Below, piece after piece: positions 53,272-61,088 of a DNA stretch of 64,000 bases. A program made the translations under genes and the position numbers. The DNA lies in NCBI RefSeq assembly GCF_000383955.1, contig NZ_KB913014.1, positions 58,881 through 122,880 on the forward strand, written 5' to 3'. Position 1 is the stretch's first letter. Every line of letters begins with the position of its first letter. The stretch comes from Rudanella lutea DSM 19387. GTDB taxonomy: Bacteria; Bacteroidota; Bacteroidia; Cytophagales; Spirosomataceae. Below the pieces are notes generated by a model, which made no database searches, was not told the DNA's origin, and saw nothing but the letters and a program-made list of their open reading frames with translations.

Positions 53272-53625
53272 TTAGCATTCCACAGTTGGAATAGGGTAAG
53301 TAGGTAAAGGCAAAATGGGTAAAATTGGAAGGAGAAGAATAGGCCAAACTCCACCATCTACTCCTCCTGCCACAACTTCAAGCTGATCTTCGTTCAACTC
53401 GACGTCCTCTGTAATGGGCTTAGCCGGAAGGTTGATGTACACGGTACTCCGGTCGGTCTGATCGCGAACTACCAAGGTCTTCCCTTGGGGAATGTTGAGC
53501 TTCTGGCCAGTCAGCTTTTCAATGGCTGCTATAGGGTTAGCCACCAGGTCACTTTTAAATTGGTCATCTTCCCAGGCTTTTTGTACAACTTCGGCGTACA
53601 ATTTTTGCTCTTGTGTAAACTCCAT
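53272..53625 (-). CDS. NHLP-family RiPP precursor 3 (Leu/Ile/Pro-rich core)
   Basis: A 117-residue precursor. The leader is nearly identical to that of precursor 2 at its start (EQKLYAEVVQKAWEDDQFKS) and ends ELNEDQLEVVAGG near residue 88. The 29-residue core is striking: VDGGVWPILLLPILPILPLP then TYPIPTVEC. It consists mainly of repeating P-I-L/L-P units with a final Cys, few Ser/Thr, and no charge except the first and near-last residues. It would form an extended, membrane-active or polyproline-like peptide. Low dehydration potential (two Thr). Confidence 0.88.
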   Translation of the reverse strand: MEFTQEQKLYAEVVQKAWEDDQFKSDLVANPIAAIEKLTGQKLNIPQGKTLVVRDQTDRSTVYINLPAKPITEDVELNEDQLEVVAGGVDGGVWPILLLPILPILPLPTYPIPTVEC

Positions 53626-53658
53626 TGTTTTGTTTGTTTTGGTTTATTTATAGATGTA

Positions 53659-53988
53659 TTATAGGGTAATGCAATCGTTGAGGTTTGGGAACAAGTTTCG
53701 GATAAAATCGCCCCAAATTCTTTGCCCACCGCCCGCAACCGCTTCGAGTTGGTCTTCGGTCAGTTCCATGTTTTCAATTTCGGGCTCGGCGGGAATGTTT
53801 ACGTAGATCGTTGACTTGTCGGTTTGATCGAGAAACACCAGGCTTTTGCCCTCCGGCACAACCACTTTAACGCCGGTCAGTTTTTCAATTGCCTTAACTG
53901 GGTCGGCTAGTAGCTCTGTTTTAAAGTTCGTATCCTCCCAGGCTTTTGAGATGACCGTCTCTATGATTTCTTGTTTTCTCTGTTCCAT
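53659..53988 (-). CDS. NHLP-family RiPP precursor 4 (first in the tandem)
   Basis: A 109-residue precursor starting at the ATG at 53988 (MEQRKQEIIETVISKAWED); the longer frame is not leader-like. The leader has VVVPEGKSLVFLDQTDKSTI and ends ELTEDQLEAVAGG at residue 87. The 22-residue core begins GQRIWGDFIRNLFPN and ends NDCITL, an amphipathic, basic-aromatic peptide with one Cys and one Thr. A -7-like promoter element lies about 20 bases upstream, so it is probably the first gene of the precursor operon. Confidence 0.88.
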   Translation of the reverse strand: MEQRKQEIIETVISKAWEDTNFKTELLADPVKAIEKLTGVKVVVPEGKSLVFLDQTDKSTIYVNIPAEPEIENMELTEDQLEAVAGGGQRIWGDFIRNLFPNLNDCITL

Positions 53989-54006
53989 ATCTTTATTTGT
54001 ATGATA

Positions 54007-54014
54007 CAAAGCTA
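54007..54014 (-). promoter_or_regulatory. Bacteroidota -7 promoter element before the NHLP precursors
   Basis: On the minus strand TAGCTTTG matches the TAnnTTTG -7 consensus of Bacteroidota sigma factors exactly. It is 19 bases ahead of the ATG of precursor 4. No TTTG -33 element is found at the ideal 19-21-base spacing (one lies 25 bases upstream), so the promoter may need an activator such as AraC or LytTR. Confidence 0.5.
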
Positions 54015-54210
54015 TCTTTATACTTTCTGACGAATTTGCCAAATTGACTGTCAAAAGTGCCTAACCATATCTCTTCAGTTATCAGGTAAATAGCGCAAGC
54101 TTTGCAGATAACTGGGTAGGTTGTAGGGAGTCGCTGTTCAGGAAACAGTCGGCAGAGGCACCGACTAAACAACTATTTGTTATCCTGAGTCGATTAGTGC
54201 GAAACTTCTG

Positions 54211-54465
54211 TTATTTGACCGTGTTCCGTCGGCTGATTTCTGCCTGAATGCTCTTTAACCTCTTAGAATATACGTTTTCTACCAAGATGGCAGCAATCAC
54301 CAACATGTAAGTGAGGCTAGAACCGTTGTGTGTAGCCGACCAAATGGCGATACCAGTTAATACCCCTATGAACAGAGCCGTTGGCATCTTCCATGATTTC
54401 AACTTTTTCTCCGCTGACACTAACTCATCAGGCGTCATTTTTGCGTAATCTTCTTCTGTTTTCAT
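54211..54465 (-). CDS. Small two-helix membrane protein, paralogue A
   Basis: An 84-residue protein. The ATG at 54465 (MKTEEDYAKMTPDELVSAEK) gives a compact start; an upstream GTG at 54489 is possible. An N-terminal charged helix precedes two membrane helices (MPTALFIGVLTGIAIWSAT and LTYMLVIAAILVENVY), then a C-terminal motif LKSIQAEISRR. The same overall plan and the LKxIQxEIS motif recur in the protein at 56899-57162. It is the last gene in the cyclase operon. A scaffold, immunity or regulatory role is conceivable; none is shown. Confidence 0.7.
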   Translation of the reverse strand: MKTEEDYAKMTPDELVSAEKKLKSWKMPTALFIGVLTGIAIWSATHNGSSLTYMLVIAAILVENVYSKRLKSIQAEISRRNTVK

Positions 54466-54492
54466 AGCACGATTGGGGAACGTATTCACCGA

Positions 54493-56478
54493 TTAGGCGA
54501 CCAACTGAGCTACAGCGCTTTTCTCAACGAAGTACATCGCTATATCGCCTTTGCCTTTTGCATTGACGCTACCTCGGTACTCGAAGCTGAAGCACGGTTC
54601 ATCCTTTATGAGTTGATATAATGTCTCACTGATATTAACCTTTCCTACCTGGCTACTACTTTCCATCCGGCTCGCCGTATTGACCGTATCGCCCCATACG
54701 TCGTACTGGAATTTCTTCACCCCGACGATCCCGGCAACAATTGGGCCGGCGTGGATGCCTAACCGCATTTCAAAAGCCGGACGACCTATGCTTCGGTTTT
54801 CATCCGCCCGCTGCGTCATAAACGCCTGCATCTCCAGGCCTGCGAGCACTGTATTCTTTAATGAGCTTTCATCGGCGTGAGGGATACCGCCAGCGGCCAT
54901 GTAGGCATCGCCAATGGTTTTTATTTTTTCAACTTGATATTTCTCCGTAATCAGGTCGAAGGCACGGAAACAGATGTTGATCTCCTCCACCAAACTCTGC
55001 GGGGTCATCTTTTCAGCCGTCTGCGTGAATGACTTGAAGTCGGTAAACAAGATCGATACTAAGTTGTAATCACGGGCATTTACACTGCCCTTTTCTTTCA
55101 ACTCGTCAGCTATCTCCTGGGGCAGAATATTCAGCAGTAGGGCCTCCGAGCGGTCTTTTTCATGTTTTATCGCAGCCCGCGACTTCCTGACGAAGTTCAG
55201 CTGGCTCCACAGACCGATTGCAATCAGGAGTATAAAGCCCAGCGAGAGAATAATCAGGTTACGCTGTTTCTCGCGTCGCTGTACCTCCTCTTTGTGCTTC
55301 AGTTGAATCGAATGTTCTTTCTTCACGTAGGCAATGCTGTCGACCAACTGTTGCTTCTGAAACTCCATGCCCATCACCTTATTGGATGTTTCGGCTAAAT
55401 TCAAACTATCTTCAAACGCGTTGGCCTGCTCATAATAATGAAGAGACTGCCGGGTATTGCCTATCGCTTTGTACGATTGATACAGGCAATCACATCCTCG
55501 CTTTTTTAAGGATACGGAACCTACTCTTTCGGCTAACGTTAAACCCGATTGGCATCGTTTAACTGCATCATTATTCTTTCCTGACTGTCGTAAAATGTTG
55601 CCAATAGCGATCCGTGCTTCAGCCTGATTCTGTAAACTACCTATCTGATCAGAATAAGCCAAACAGCGCGTGTAATAGGGTAGTGCTCCGGTAAAGTTTG
55701 ACTGTTCATAAAATAGATCACCCAAACTGGACAGTGCCATTACCTGTAGCTGCTTATCCTGCTTTTTATTTGCGACTTGTAACGCTTTATTCAAGCTAAT
55801 GAATGCTTTATTATATTCACCTTGCTTGACATAAACATTGCCTATCGCAGTCAAAACTTGTGCGACTGCTTCTTGATTATTGCTTGCTTTATAAACAGTG
55901 TAGGCTTTATCAAAGTACCTCATGGCGCTACTATAATCTTTTGCTCTCGTGTAAATAGAGCCTACATTATGAGTAGCTATTGCCAAATTTCCTGCGTCTC
56001 CTATTTCTTCAAAAAGAGTAGCCGCCTGCCGATATTGATCTAACGCTTTGATGTAATTACCTTGACTGTTACATACATTGCCAATATTGTTCAATGTTTG
56101 GGCTACCCCTTTTTTGTAGCTTATCTTTTTGAACGTTTCCGATGCTTTTTCAAACATGGATATTGCTTTTGAGAAATCTCCTAAATAGAAGCAACTGATT
56201 GCCATGTAATTATAACAGTCGCCTGTTTTCTTACCATCTCCGATGCTTTGATAAAGCTTTCGACTCTCCTCGAACAGAACTAAAGACTGCCGATAGGCTT
56301 GGGTATCCTGGTAGTGTGAACCCACTTTAAAAAGACTATCTGCTCCGCTCTTAGTACGAGTCGTTTCCTTCGTCGGTATAGTAGTCCTCTTCGTCGGAGT
56401 GGTTTGTGCATACAGCTCTACCTCTAATGCATTGATTAGAAAGAGACCCAGCAGTATGCACATCCACGACTTCATCAT
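54493..56478 (-). CDS. TPR-containing membrane adenylate cyclase (class III)
   Basis: A 661-residue sensor enzyme. It has a signal peptide (MCILLGLFLINALEVELYAQ), a periplasmic array of about eight tetratricopeptide repeats (residues ~45-370), one membrane helix (LIILSLGFILLIAIGLWSQL, about 404-423), and a cytoplasmic class III cyclase domain (~455-655). The metal site is in LFTDFKSF, the adenine-selecting Lys and Asp in IKTIGDAYM and FQYDVWGDTVN, and the transition-state residues in NTASRMES. The Lys/Asp pair suggests cAMP rather than cGMP. TPRs outside the membrane may sense a protein or peptide signal. It shares its ATG start with the TGA of an upstream tiny peptide gene. It likely feeds cAMP to the two CNB-domain proteins at 41-50 kb (inference). 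Confidence 0.9.
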   Translation of the reverse strand: MMKSWMCILLGLFLINALEVELYAQTTPTKRTTIPTKETTRTKSGADSLFKVGSHYQDTQAYRQSLVLFEESRKLYQSIGDGKKTGDCYNYMAISCFYLGDFSKAISMFEKASETFKKISYKKGVAQTLNNIGNVCNSQGNYIKALDQYRQAATLFEEIGDAGNLAIATHNVGSIYTRAKDYSSAMRYFDKAYTVYKASNNQEAVAQVLTAIGNVYVKQGEYNKAFISLNKALQVANKKQDKQLQVMALSSLGDLFYEQSNFTGALPYYTRCLAYSDQIGSLQNQAEARIAIGNILRQSGKNNDAVKRCQSGLTLAERVGSVSLKKRGCDCLYQSYKAIGNTRQSLHYYEQANAFEDSLNLAETSNKVMGMEFQKQQLVDSIAYVKKEHSIQLKHKEEVQRREKQRNLIILSLGFILLIAIGLWSQLNFVRKSRAAIKHEKDRSEALLLNILPQEIADELKEKGSVNARDYNLVSILFTDFKSFTQTAEKMTPQSLVEEINICFRAFDLITEKYQVEKIKTIGDAYMAAGGIPHADESSLKNTVLAGLEMQAFMTQRADENRSIGRPAFEMRLGIHAGPIVAGIVGVKKFQYDVWGDTVNTASRMESSSQVGKVNISETLYQLIKDEPCFSFEYRGSVNAKGKGDIAMYFVEKSAVAQLVA

Positions 56479-56654
56479 CCTTTAGCAAACGGATTAGTAC
56501 CATCACCACCACCCGATATAATATCTAACTGCTCTTCGTTCAGTTCCATGTCCTCCAGGTTTGGCTCGGCTGGGGGGGTATTCGAAACGGTTGACGCGTT
56601 CGTTTGGTCAACGATGACCGACTGCTTGTCTTTCGGAGTGTTTTGTGCGTTCAT
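56475..56654 (-). CDS. Tiny double-glycine leader-like peptide
   Basis: A 59-residue peptide too short to appear as a standard gene call. The middle section DKQSVIVDQTNASTVSNTPP resembles the end of the NHLP leaders (VVDQTDxSTVY), and DMELNEEQLDIISGG at residues 35-49 is an unmistakable double-glycine site. The remaining core is only ten residues, GDGTNPFAKG. The nitrile-hydratase-like N-terminal part is missing. Its TGA overlaps the ATG of the cyclase (ATGA), so both are translationally coupled. It could be a signal peptide exported by the NHLM machine and sensed by the TPR domain of the cyclase (inference), or a degenerated precursor. Confidence 0.72.
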   Translation of the reverse strand: MNAQNTPKDKQSVIVDQTNASTVSNTPPAEPNLEDMELNEEQLDIISGGGDGTNPFAKG

Positions 56655-56768
56655 GACCTTGTCCGTTTATGTTGGTTTGGCACAAAGTTGCCCAGCTACT
56701 TCCTGACAGAACTGACAAAAAAACGGTCAAAACTTCCAATCGGCGAAAACGTCCTCAACTCACTGTTT

Positions 56769-56800
56769 CAAAGGTAGACTGGCATCGATTCGTTTTCAAC
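56769..56800 (-). promoter_or_regulatory. Bacteroidota promoter of the peptide-cyclase operon
   Basis: On the minus strand, GTTG (56797-56800), a 20-base spacer, and TACCTTTG (56769-56776) match the -33 TTG and -7 TAnnTTTG consensus with correct spacing. Transcription should start near 56762, giving a leader of about 108 bases before the tiny peptide ATG at 56654. Confidence 0.6.
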
Positions 56801-56898
56801 AACACCCGGTTATAGTTTATTCCAATTGGTTATAGGATGTAACACCAACGGTTGGTGTATACACAAAACTGGGCAAAACGGGCCAATGCTACATATTG

Positions 56899-57162
56899 CT
56901 ATGCCGAGCTTCTGCTACTAATTTCCGTCTGAATGGCTTTCAGGTCCTGTCTCCTTTTATGTGCCCCGGCTGCCAGCAGGGCAATCAGAGCCAACAACGC
57001 AGAATGCCGAAAGCCGACCGAATAGAATGCGAAGGTATATAGCAAACTGCCGAAAGCCACACCAACCATAACCGTGAGAAATGAGGCCTGTTTCTTCATC
57101 CTGGCTTCCTCACCGGTTAACTCATCCAGCGTGAGACTCGAGTAATTCGTGTTTGCGTCCAT
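56899..57162 (-). CDS. Small two-helix membrane protein, paralogue B
   Basis: An 87-residue protein with the same plan as the one at 54211-54465: an acidic N-terminal helix (SLTLDELTGEEARMKKQ), two membrane segments (FLTVMVGVAFGSLLYTFAFY and ALLALIALLAAGA), and a C-terminal LKAIQTEISSR motif. The ATG at 57162 is the start. It lies upstream of the peptide-cyclase operon and downstream of the acidic 59-residue peptide gene. Its function is unknown; duplication on both sides of the cyclase suggests a role in the same process. Confidence 0.7.
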   Translation of the reverse strand: MDANTNYSSLTLDELTGEEARMKKQASFLTVMVGVAFGSLLYTFAFYSVGFRHSALLALIALLAAGAHKRRQDLKAIQTEISSRSSA

Positions 57163-57530
57163 AACTTCGTGCCTTTAAAAAATCTCATTTCTGGTTTGCA
57201 ACTCTTTCTTTACCACTCTTATTTCATGTAATTTATTGGTTAGAACAAGTTGCCATTCTGGGTAGAAGTACTCCCCCGCTTTAGGCACGGGGGAGTTTCT
57301 ATACCTGCTTTTACCACTCGTATGGATTATTTTTATGATTTCGCGCGTAGCTAAGGTGCTCCACGAGTGACTCTTACTACTATGGTTAATGGTAGAACTC
57401 GCATGAATGATCTATCTATTTTGCTTCTTCTTCATTTCGTTTTGCCTGTACAAAAATGGGTACCCAGTAATCAGCGATCAAAAACCTCAGATTATAGTTT
57501 ATTCCGTCAGGTTATAACGCTATAGCGGCA
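57163..57530. other. Intergenic stretch with a strong hairpin
   Basis: About 370 bases between the acidic peptide gene and paralogue B of the membrane proteins. Apart from the hairpin at 57270-57296 nothing is recognised. There is no coding-like frame of note. Confidence 0.5.
57270..57296. terminator. GC-rich 9-bp hairpin, terminator or REP-like element
   Basis: ACTCCCCCG and CGGGGGAGT pair around a short CTTTAGGCA loop. On the plus strand a T-rich segment follows, and GTAG precedes it, which resembles a repetitive extragenic palindrome. It may end the lanB-side transcript (minus strand) or be a mobile REP copy. Only one copy was seen in this window. Confidence 0.5.
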
Positions 57531-57710
57531 TCAGGCTGCTTCGTCGTATTGATAAAGTAACTCATCCGTTGGCGGCTCCATCCCGTCGAACAAGTCGCCC
57601 GCCGATACAATCCAGTTGTCGTCGAACGAGCCAATTTCGTCGGCCATTGAGTCCGCATCGTTGTTGATCCATACCTCAAAGGAGAACTCCGTGTTGATGT
57701 GCTTTTTCAT
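57531..57710 (-). CDS. Acidic 59-residue peptide downstream of lanB
   Basis: A 59-residue acidic protein starting MKKHINTEFSFEVWINNDAD and ending TDELLYQYDEAA. It has no Cys, no Gly-Gly motif, and few Ser/Thr; WIVSAGDLFDGMEPPTDEL is the least charged part. It begins 125 bases after the lanB stop on the same strand, a usual place for a LanB substrate peptide. It may be a leader/follower-type precursor for LanB or an accessory protein. The frame is complete and codon use looks natural, but the evidence for being a gene is only length, position and start. Confidence 0.5.
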   Translation of the reverse strand: MKKHINTEFSFEVWINNDADSMADEIGSFDDNWIVSAGDLFDGMEPPTDELLYQYDEAA

Positions 57711-57834
57711 GAGCGTATCCGTTTAGAAGGCCATTATTAAGTCTTTTTTGTGCTTGTTTGATGAATCAAAATTGACCGTATTCTCCTCCGTTTTCAATAA
57801 CCATTGGTTGTATCGTAATCCATTTGGGCATAGA

Positions 57835-60800
57835 TTATTCCGTTAGGTTATAATGCGTGCTTTCTGATGATGCAAACGCCTGATCGGCCGGTTGCCGGGC
57901 CTTCTGCGCATCATAATACTTCGCCAGACAGTGATACAGCACTAACTCATAGGCCCGTTGCTTAGCCGGAAAAAGCCGGTTTATAAGCATATGGATCAGG
58001 CTTTGCAGAATAGGCATGAGCTGAATGGCCCCCGGAAATGCCACGCGGAGTTTGTTCACTAAATCTACCTTCAGACAATCGGGCATCGTTTCTTTCAGAA
58101 TATCCTGGTACGCGATGCCAAGCGCATGGTCGATTACCGGCCGGTATTGCCTGAACTTTTCGTTCTGCTGCCGGCGCAGGTTCACGTCCCCGTTAAATTC
58201 GTGGAAGAATCCATCCTTCATCTGGTTCATTAACTGGCTTCGCTCGGCAATAGACAATCCTGCACCCGTTAATAGCCAATTGATTTTTGCCACAGCAAAG
58301 GCGAAGCGGCTGCTCTCGTCGAAAACCGCTTTGTGCTGGGCCAGAAAAGCAAGTGTGGTCAAACTGTCGCAGTGAAAAATTAACTCACATAGTTCGATTT
58401 GCTCGTGGCCGTAGCGTTCAATCTCGCGGACATAGGTGTCCATCTGCACCCGGTGAACCACACCGTCCTGCACCCGGTCGTGCAGGGCCTCTTCAACCTG
58501 TCGCATAACTACGTGGTGAAAATCAAGGTAGGGGTTTCCGTGGAATCGCAGTCGCAGATGAGGATCGACGTCTTTGTAGCGTACAAAAAAGAACTGATCA
58601 ATCACGCCCTTGGTCAGCAGTTGCTCCACAATCGGATAGAGGACATTGGCAAGCAGATCGTCCGACGTTTTTTCACCGGTATAGATTTTTAGGTACAGCC
58701 ATTCACTCCCTACCGAAAACCGACGCTGAGGCAAAGTGGTCAGGCCTGGCAACAGACCCGATAATTTCGGAGCAGATGGGTTGCTGAACGGAATAATCAC
58801 CTCGTTGGTAAAGGGTTGCCCACCTACCGATACAGGACAGTTATCGGCCGTAGCGAAGTACTCATAAATCCGAACGCTATTTCGCTTTTGTAATTCGGCG
58901 ACTAACAGGTTCAACGATTCCGGGTTATGCAAACACACCAGAAGCTCGTGGTCATGCATACCAACAACAAACTCCTGGGGGAGCCCCTTTTCATTCAGCT
59001 GGATTGCTAACTGGAACAAATTTCCCAGTGGTAGATCATCAGCCTGCAACTGCCACGTAGCCCGGCTCAGAATAATATTCTTATACCGTACCCGGGGCAG
59101 ATACGCTTGCTCGGCCAGCACGCCCCAGTTCCATTTAACATCCAGGTAGCTATCCTGATGTTGCAGATCACACAGGAAACGGTACGTGGGTAGTCCCTGA
59201 TGGTAGTTATGCGCGTTGGTCAGGCGTGGTATAACCCGTTTGTTCAGCCGGCGGGAGCGTAGTACCACTCGCCCATTGCGTACCGAAACCATCAGATCAT
59301 CCAGTGGTATCTGGTGTTCCGCATCGACCGACGATTGAGCCAGGTAAGGAATTTCGTACTGATAAAGAGTAGGACGGGTCAGAATATTGCCCGCCCGGCT
59401 CTCGGGGAAATGAACGATTTCGGCAAAAACAACATCGGGATGGTGGCGCTCAGTGGCCCGCACACAGTGCTGCACTGCTTCGGTCAACGGGGAGCTGCCG
59501 GCACAAAATCGGCTCAGTAACGTCGCGGCTGATGGCCCTTTACAGGCTTGCATCACAAAACGGTACTCATTCCGATCAATGGCCTCCCCCGATTTCGCGA
59601 GCCAGTTTCCGAACACGTAAAAGCTTTCGGGTAAGACTGTCACTTCTCGTCGTTGTTTGGTGATTCGATCCAGATCGGCCGGGCTTAGATCAATCTCGGC
59701 CCGACGGCTGTAGAGACTCTCCGAGTATTTGTCCAGTATAAAGGATTGCCACCAGTTCCAGGTGGGTGCTTGTGGAATCCCTTCAATGTTGGGTAATGAC
59801 AGATCGTCGATCATGGGTGCGTAGCCAACGCCCAGGCCCGACTGCACCCCGTAACCAATGCCAAATTCACTATCCAGTGCCAATGCCAGCGGAATCTCTT
59901 CCTCTTCGTACCGATCATAGAAACGACGTTTGAAATCGTCCATGTCCGGGCAATGATGGGGCTGATTTAGTACGGCCACCTGTTCGATCTGTTGTCGAAG
60001 GTGTTCCATGGCCGACTGCCCAACGGATAGTACCTCCTCATAGAACGAATCGACCTGAAGCCGGTCTATGGGGGCCTTTAGCTGTTGTTCATCCAGCCAG
60101 GAACCGATCTGATTTCCAAGACTGACCACGTTGGGTGTAGTGGCAACCAGCTCTTTTAATTGCCTCAGATTTTGAGTTATTAACGCGGTGTCTGGCAGAG
60201 CCCCCACCCTATCAATCAGTACATCGAGGTACGAATCACCGATCAGCAATGGGTCTAGTTCGCAACTAAGCAGTTGTTCATCAATTAATTGATTGACAAA
60301 AGTATGCGCTTCTCCCTCGTCAACGTTCATTTCCATGAGGTAGCTAACCAGCTGAGGTACTGTTGTACCTGTTCTGGCCCGCTCGAACAACCGTTTCAGA
60401 AACGGATCGCCCGTCAGTGCAGTTATAAAATAATTGCGGCCTTTGGCGGTTTGCTGCATCTCCACGTACCGGAAATTCCCGCCAACGGCATACAGGGAAT
60501 TGTTGGTGTAGAACAAGACACCATTACGAATAACCGGTTGTCTGAGCAGCCAGTCCCGAATGGTCATTATACATTCTATATCAAGCCGAATATGCCGTCG
60601 AACCGGTTGGGGGTTTTTGCATCGTAGGCGTGTGTAATCCGCATAGCCTGCCAGCGTACAGCCAGCAAAAAGCCCGTATGGTGTACTCCGGGTGCTCATA
60701 CGAATGGCGTACTTATAGAGTGTTTGCAGCAGTTTATGAACGTCGGAGAGCTGCTCACCTGATAGCCAGCGGGCAAAGCGTTCGTGTAGGGAGGGAGAAG

Positions 60801-60954
60801 CCAGATAGATAGCTTCCTGAGCAGAGGGGTCGCTGTACCACTCACGGAGGAGTTCGTCCAGGGTATGATGAAGTAGGCGGTCCTGCATCTCGTTTAGCTT
60901 ACTGATCGAGAATACGGGGCGACGCACGAAAAGGAAAGGGTAAACAGTGAACAT
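57835..60954 (-). CDS. lanB: Full-length LanB-type lantibiotic dehydratase
   Basis: A 1039-residue class I lanthipeptide dehydratase, which uses glutamyl-tRNA to glutamylate Ser/Thr of a precursor and then eliminates glutamate to give dehydroamino acids. The N-terminal glutamylation domain (~1-740) opens VYPFLFVRRPVFSI and includes LYKYAIRMSTRSTPYGLFAG, with the conserved R-x-S/T-P-Y-G-x-F-A motif. The C-terminal elimination domain (thiopeptide-type/SpaB_C, ~755-1020) has WLYLKIYTGE, FFFVRYKDVDPHLRLRFHG and VHRVQMDTYVREIERYG. Both domains are whole, so the enzyme is likely active. No LanC cyclase gene lies in the window. Upstream is a receiver-like gene and a LytS/LytTR pair, and downstream are candidate peptides. 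The ATG at 60954 fits the family's start. Confidence 0.93.
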   Translation of the reverse strand: MFTVYPFLFVRRPVFSISKLNEMQDRLLHHTLDELLREWYSDPSAQEAIYLASPSLHERFARWLSGEQLSDVHKLLQTLYKYAIRMSTRSTPYGLFAGCTLAGYADYTRLRCKNPQPVRRHIRLDIECIMTIRDWLLRQPVIRNGVLFYTNNSLYAVGGNFRYVEMQQTAKGRNYFITALTGDPFLKRLFERARTGTTVPQLVSYLMEMNVDEGEAHTFVNQLIDEQLLSCELDPLLIGDSYLDVLIDRVGALPDTALITQNLRQLKELVATTPNVVSLGNQIGSWLDEQQLKAPIDRLQVDSFYEEVLSVGQSAMEHLRQQIEQVAVLNQPHHCPDMDDFKRRFYDRYEEEEIPLALALDSEFGIGYGVQSGLGVGYAPMIDDLSLPNIEGIPQAPTWNWWQSFILDKYSESLYSRRAEIDLSPADLDRITKQRREVTVLPESFYVFGNWLAKSGEAIDRNEYRFVMQACKGPSAATLLSRFCAGSSPLTEAVQHCVRATERHHPDVVFAEIVHFPESRAGNILTRPTLYQYEIPYLAQSSVDAEHQIPLDDLMVSVRNGRVVLRSRRLNKRVIPRLTNAHNYHQGLPTYRFLCDLQHQDSYLDVKWNWGVLAEQAYLPRVRYKNIILSRATWQLQADDLPLGNLFQLAIQLNEKGLPQEFVVGMHDHELLVCLHNPESLNLLVAELQKRNSVRIYEYFATADNCPVSVGGQPFTNEVIIPFSNPSAPKLSGLLPGLTTLPQRRFSVGSEWLYLKIYTGEKTSDDLLANVLYPIVEQLLTKGVIDQFFFVRYKDVDPHLRLRFHGNPYLDFHHVVMRQVEEALHDRVQDGVVHRVQMDTYVREIERYGHEQIELCELIFHCDSLTTLAFLAQHKAVFDESSRFAFAVAKINWLLTGAGLSIAERSQLMNQMKDGFFHEFNGDVNLRRQQNEKFRQYRPVIDHALGIAYQDILKETMPDCLKVDLVNKLRVAFPGAIQLMPILQSLIHMLINRLFPAKQRAYELVLYHCLAKYYDAQKARQPADQAFASSESTHYNLTE

Positions 60955-61043
60955 AGTGCAAAATGATAAAGAGAGGTCTCTTCAATTTTGCAAATAGGTA
61001 TCATATACCCATGCTATTCTACCAAAAAAGTGCAAAGAATCTC

Positions 61044-61052
61044 ATAAACGGT
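61044..61052 (-). promoter_or_regulatory. Possible LytTR half-site before lanB
   Basis: ACCGTTTAT on the minus strand fits the LytTR direct-repeat half-site pattern ([TA][AC][CA]GTTN[AG][TG]), 90 bases upstream of lanB. Two weaker GTTT half-sites lie upstream, but their spacings (11 and 31 bases) are not the standard 21. The encoded LytTR regulator at 62.9-63.7 kb could bind here; this is an inference. Confidence 0.25.
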
Positions 61053-61088
61053 ATAAAAACGATCTATGACATTGGTAAACAGTACGTT

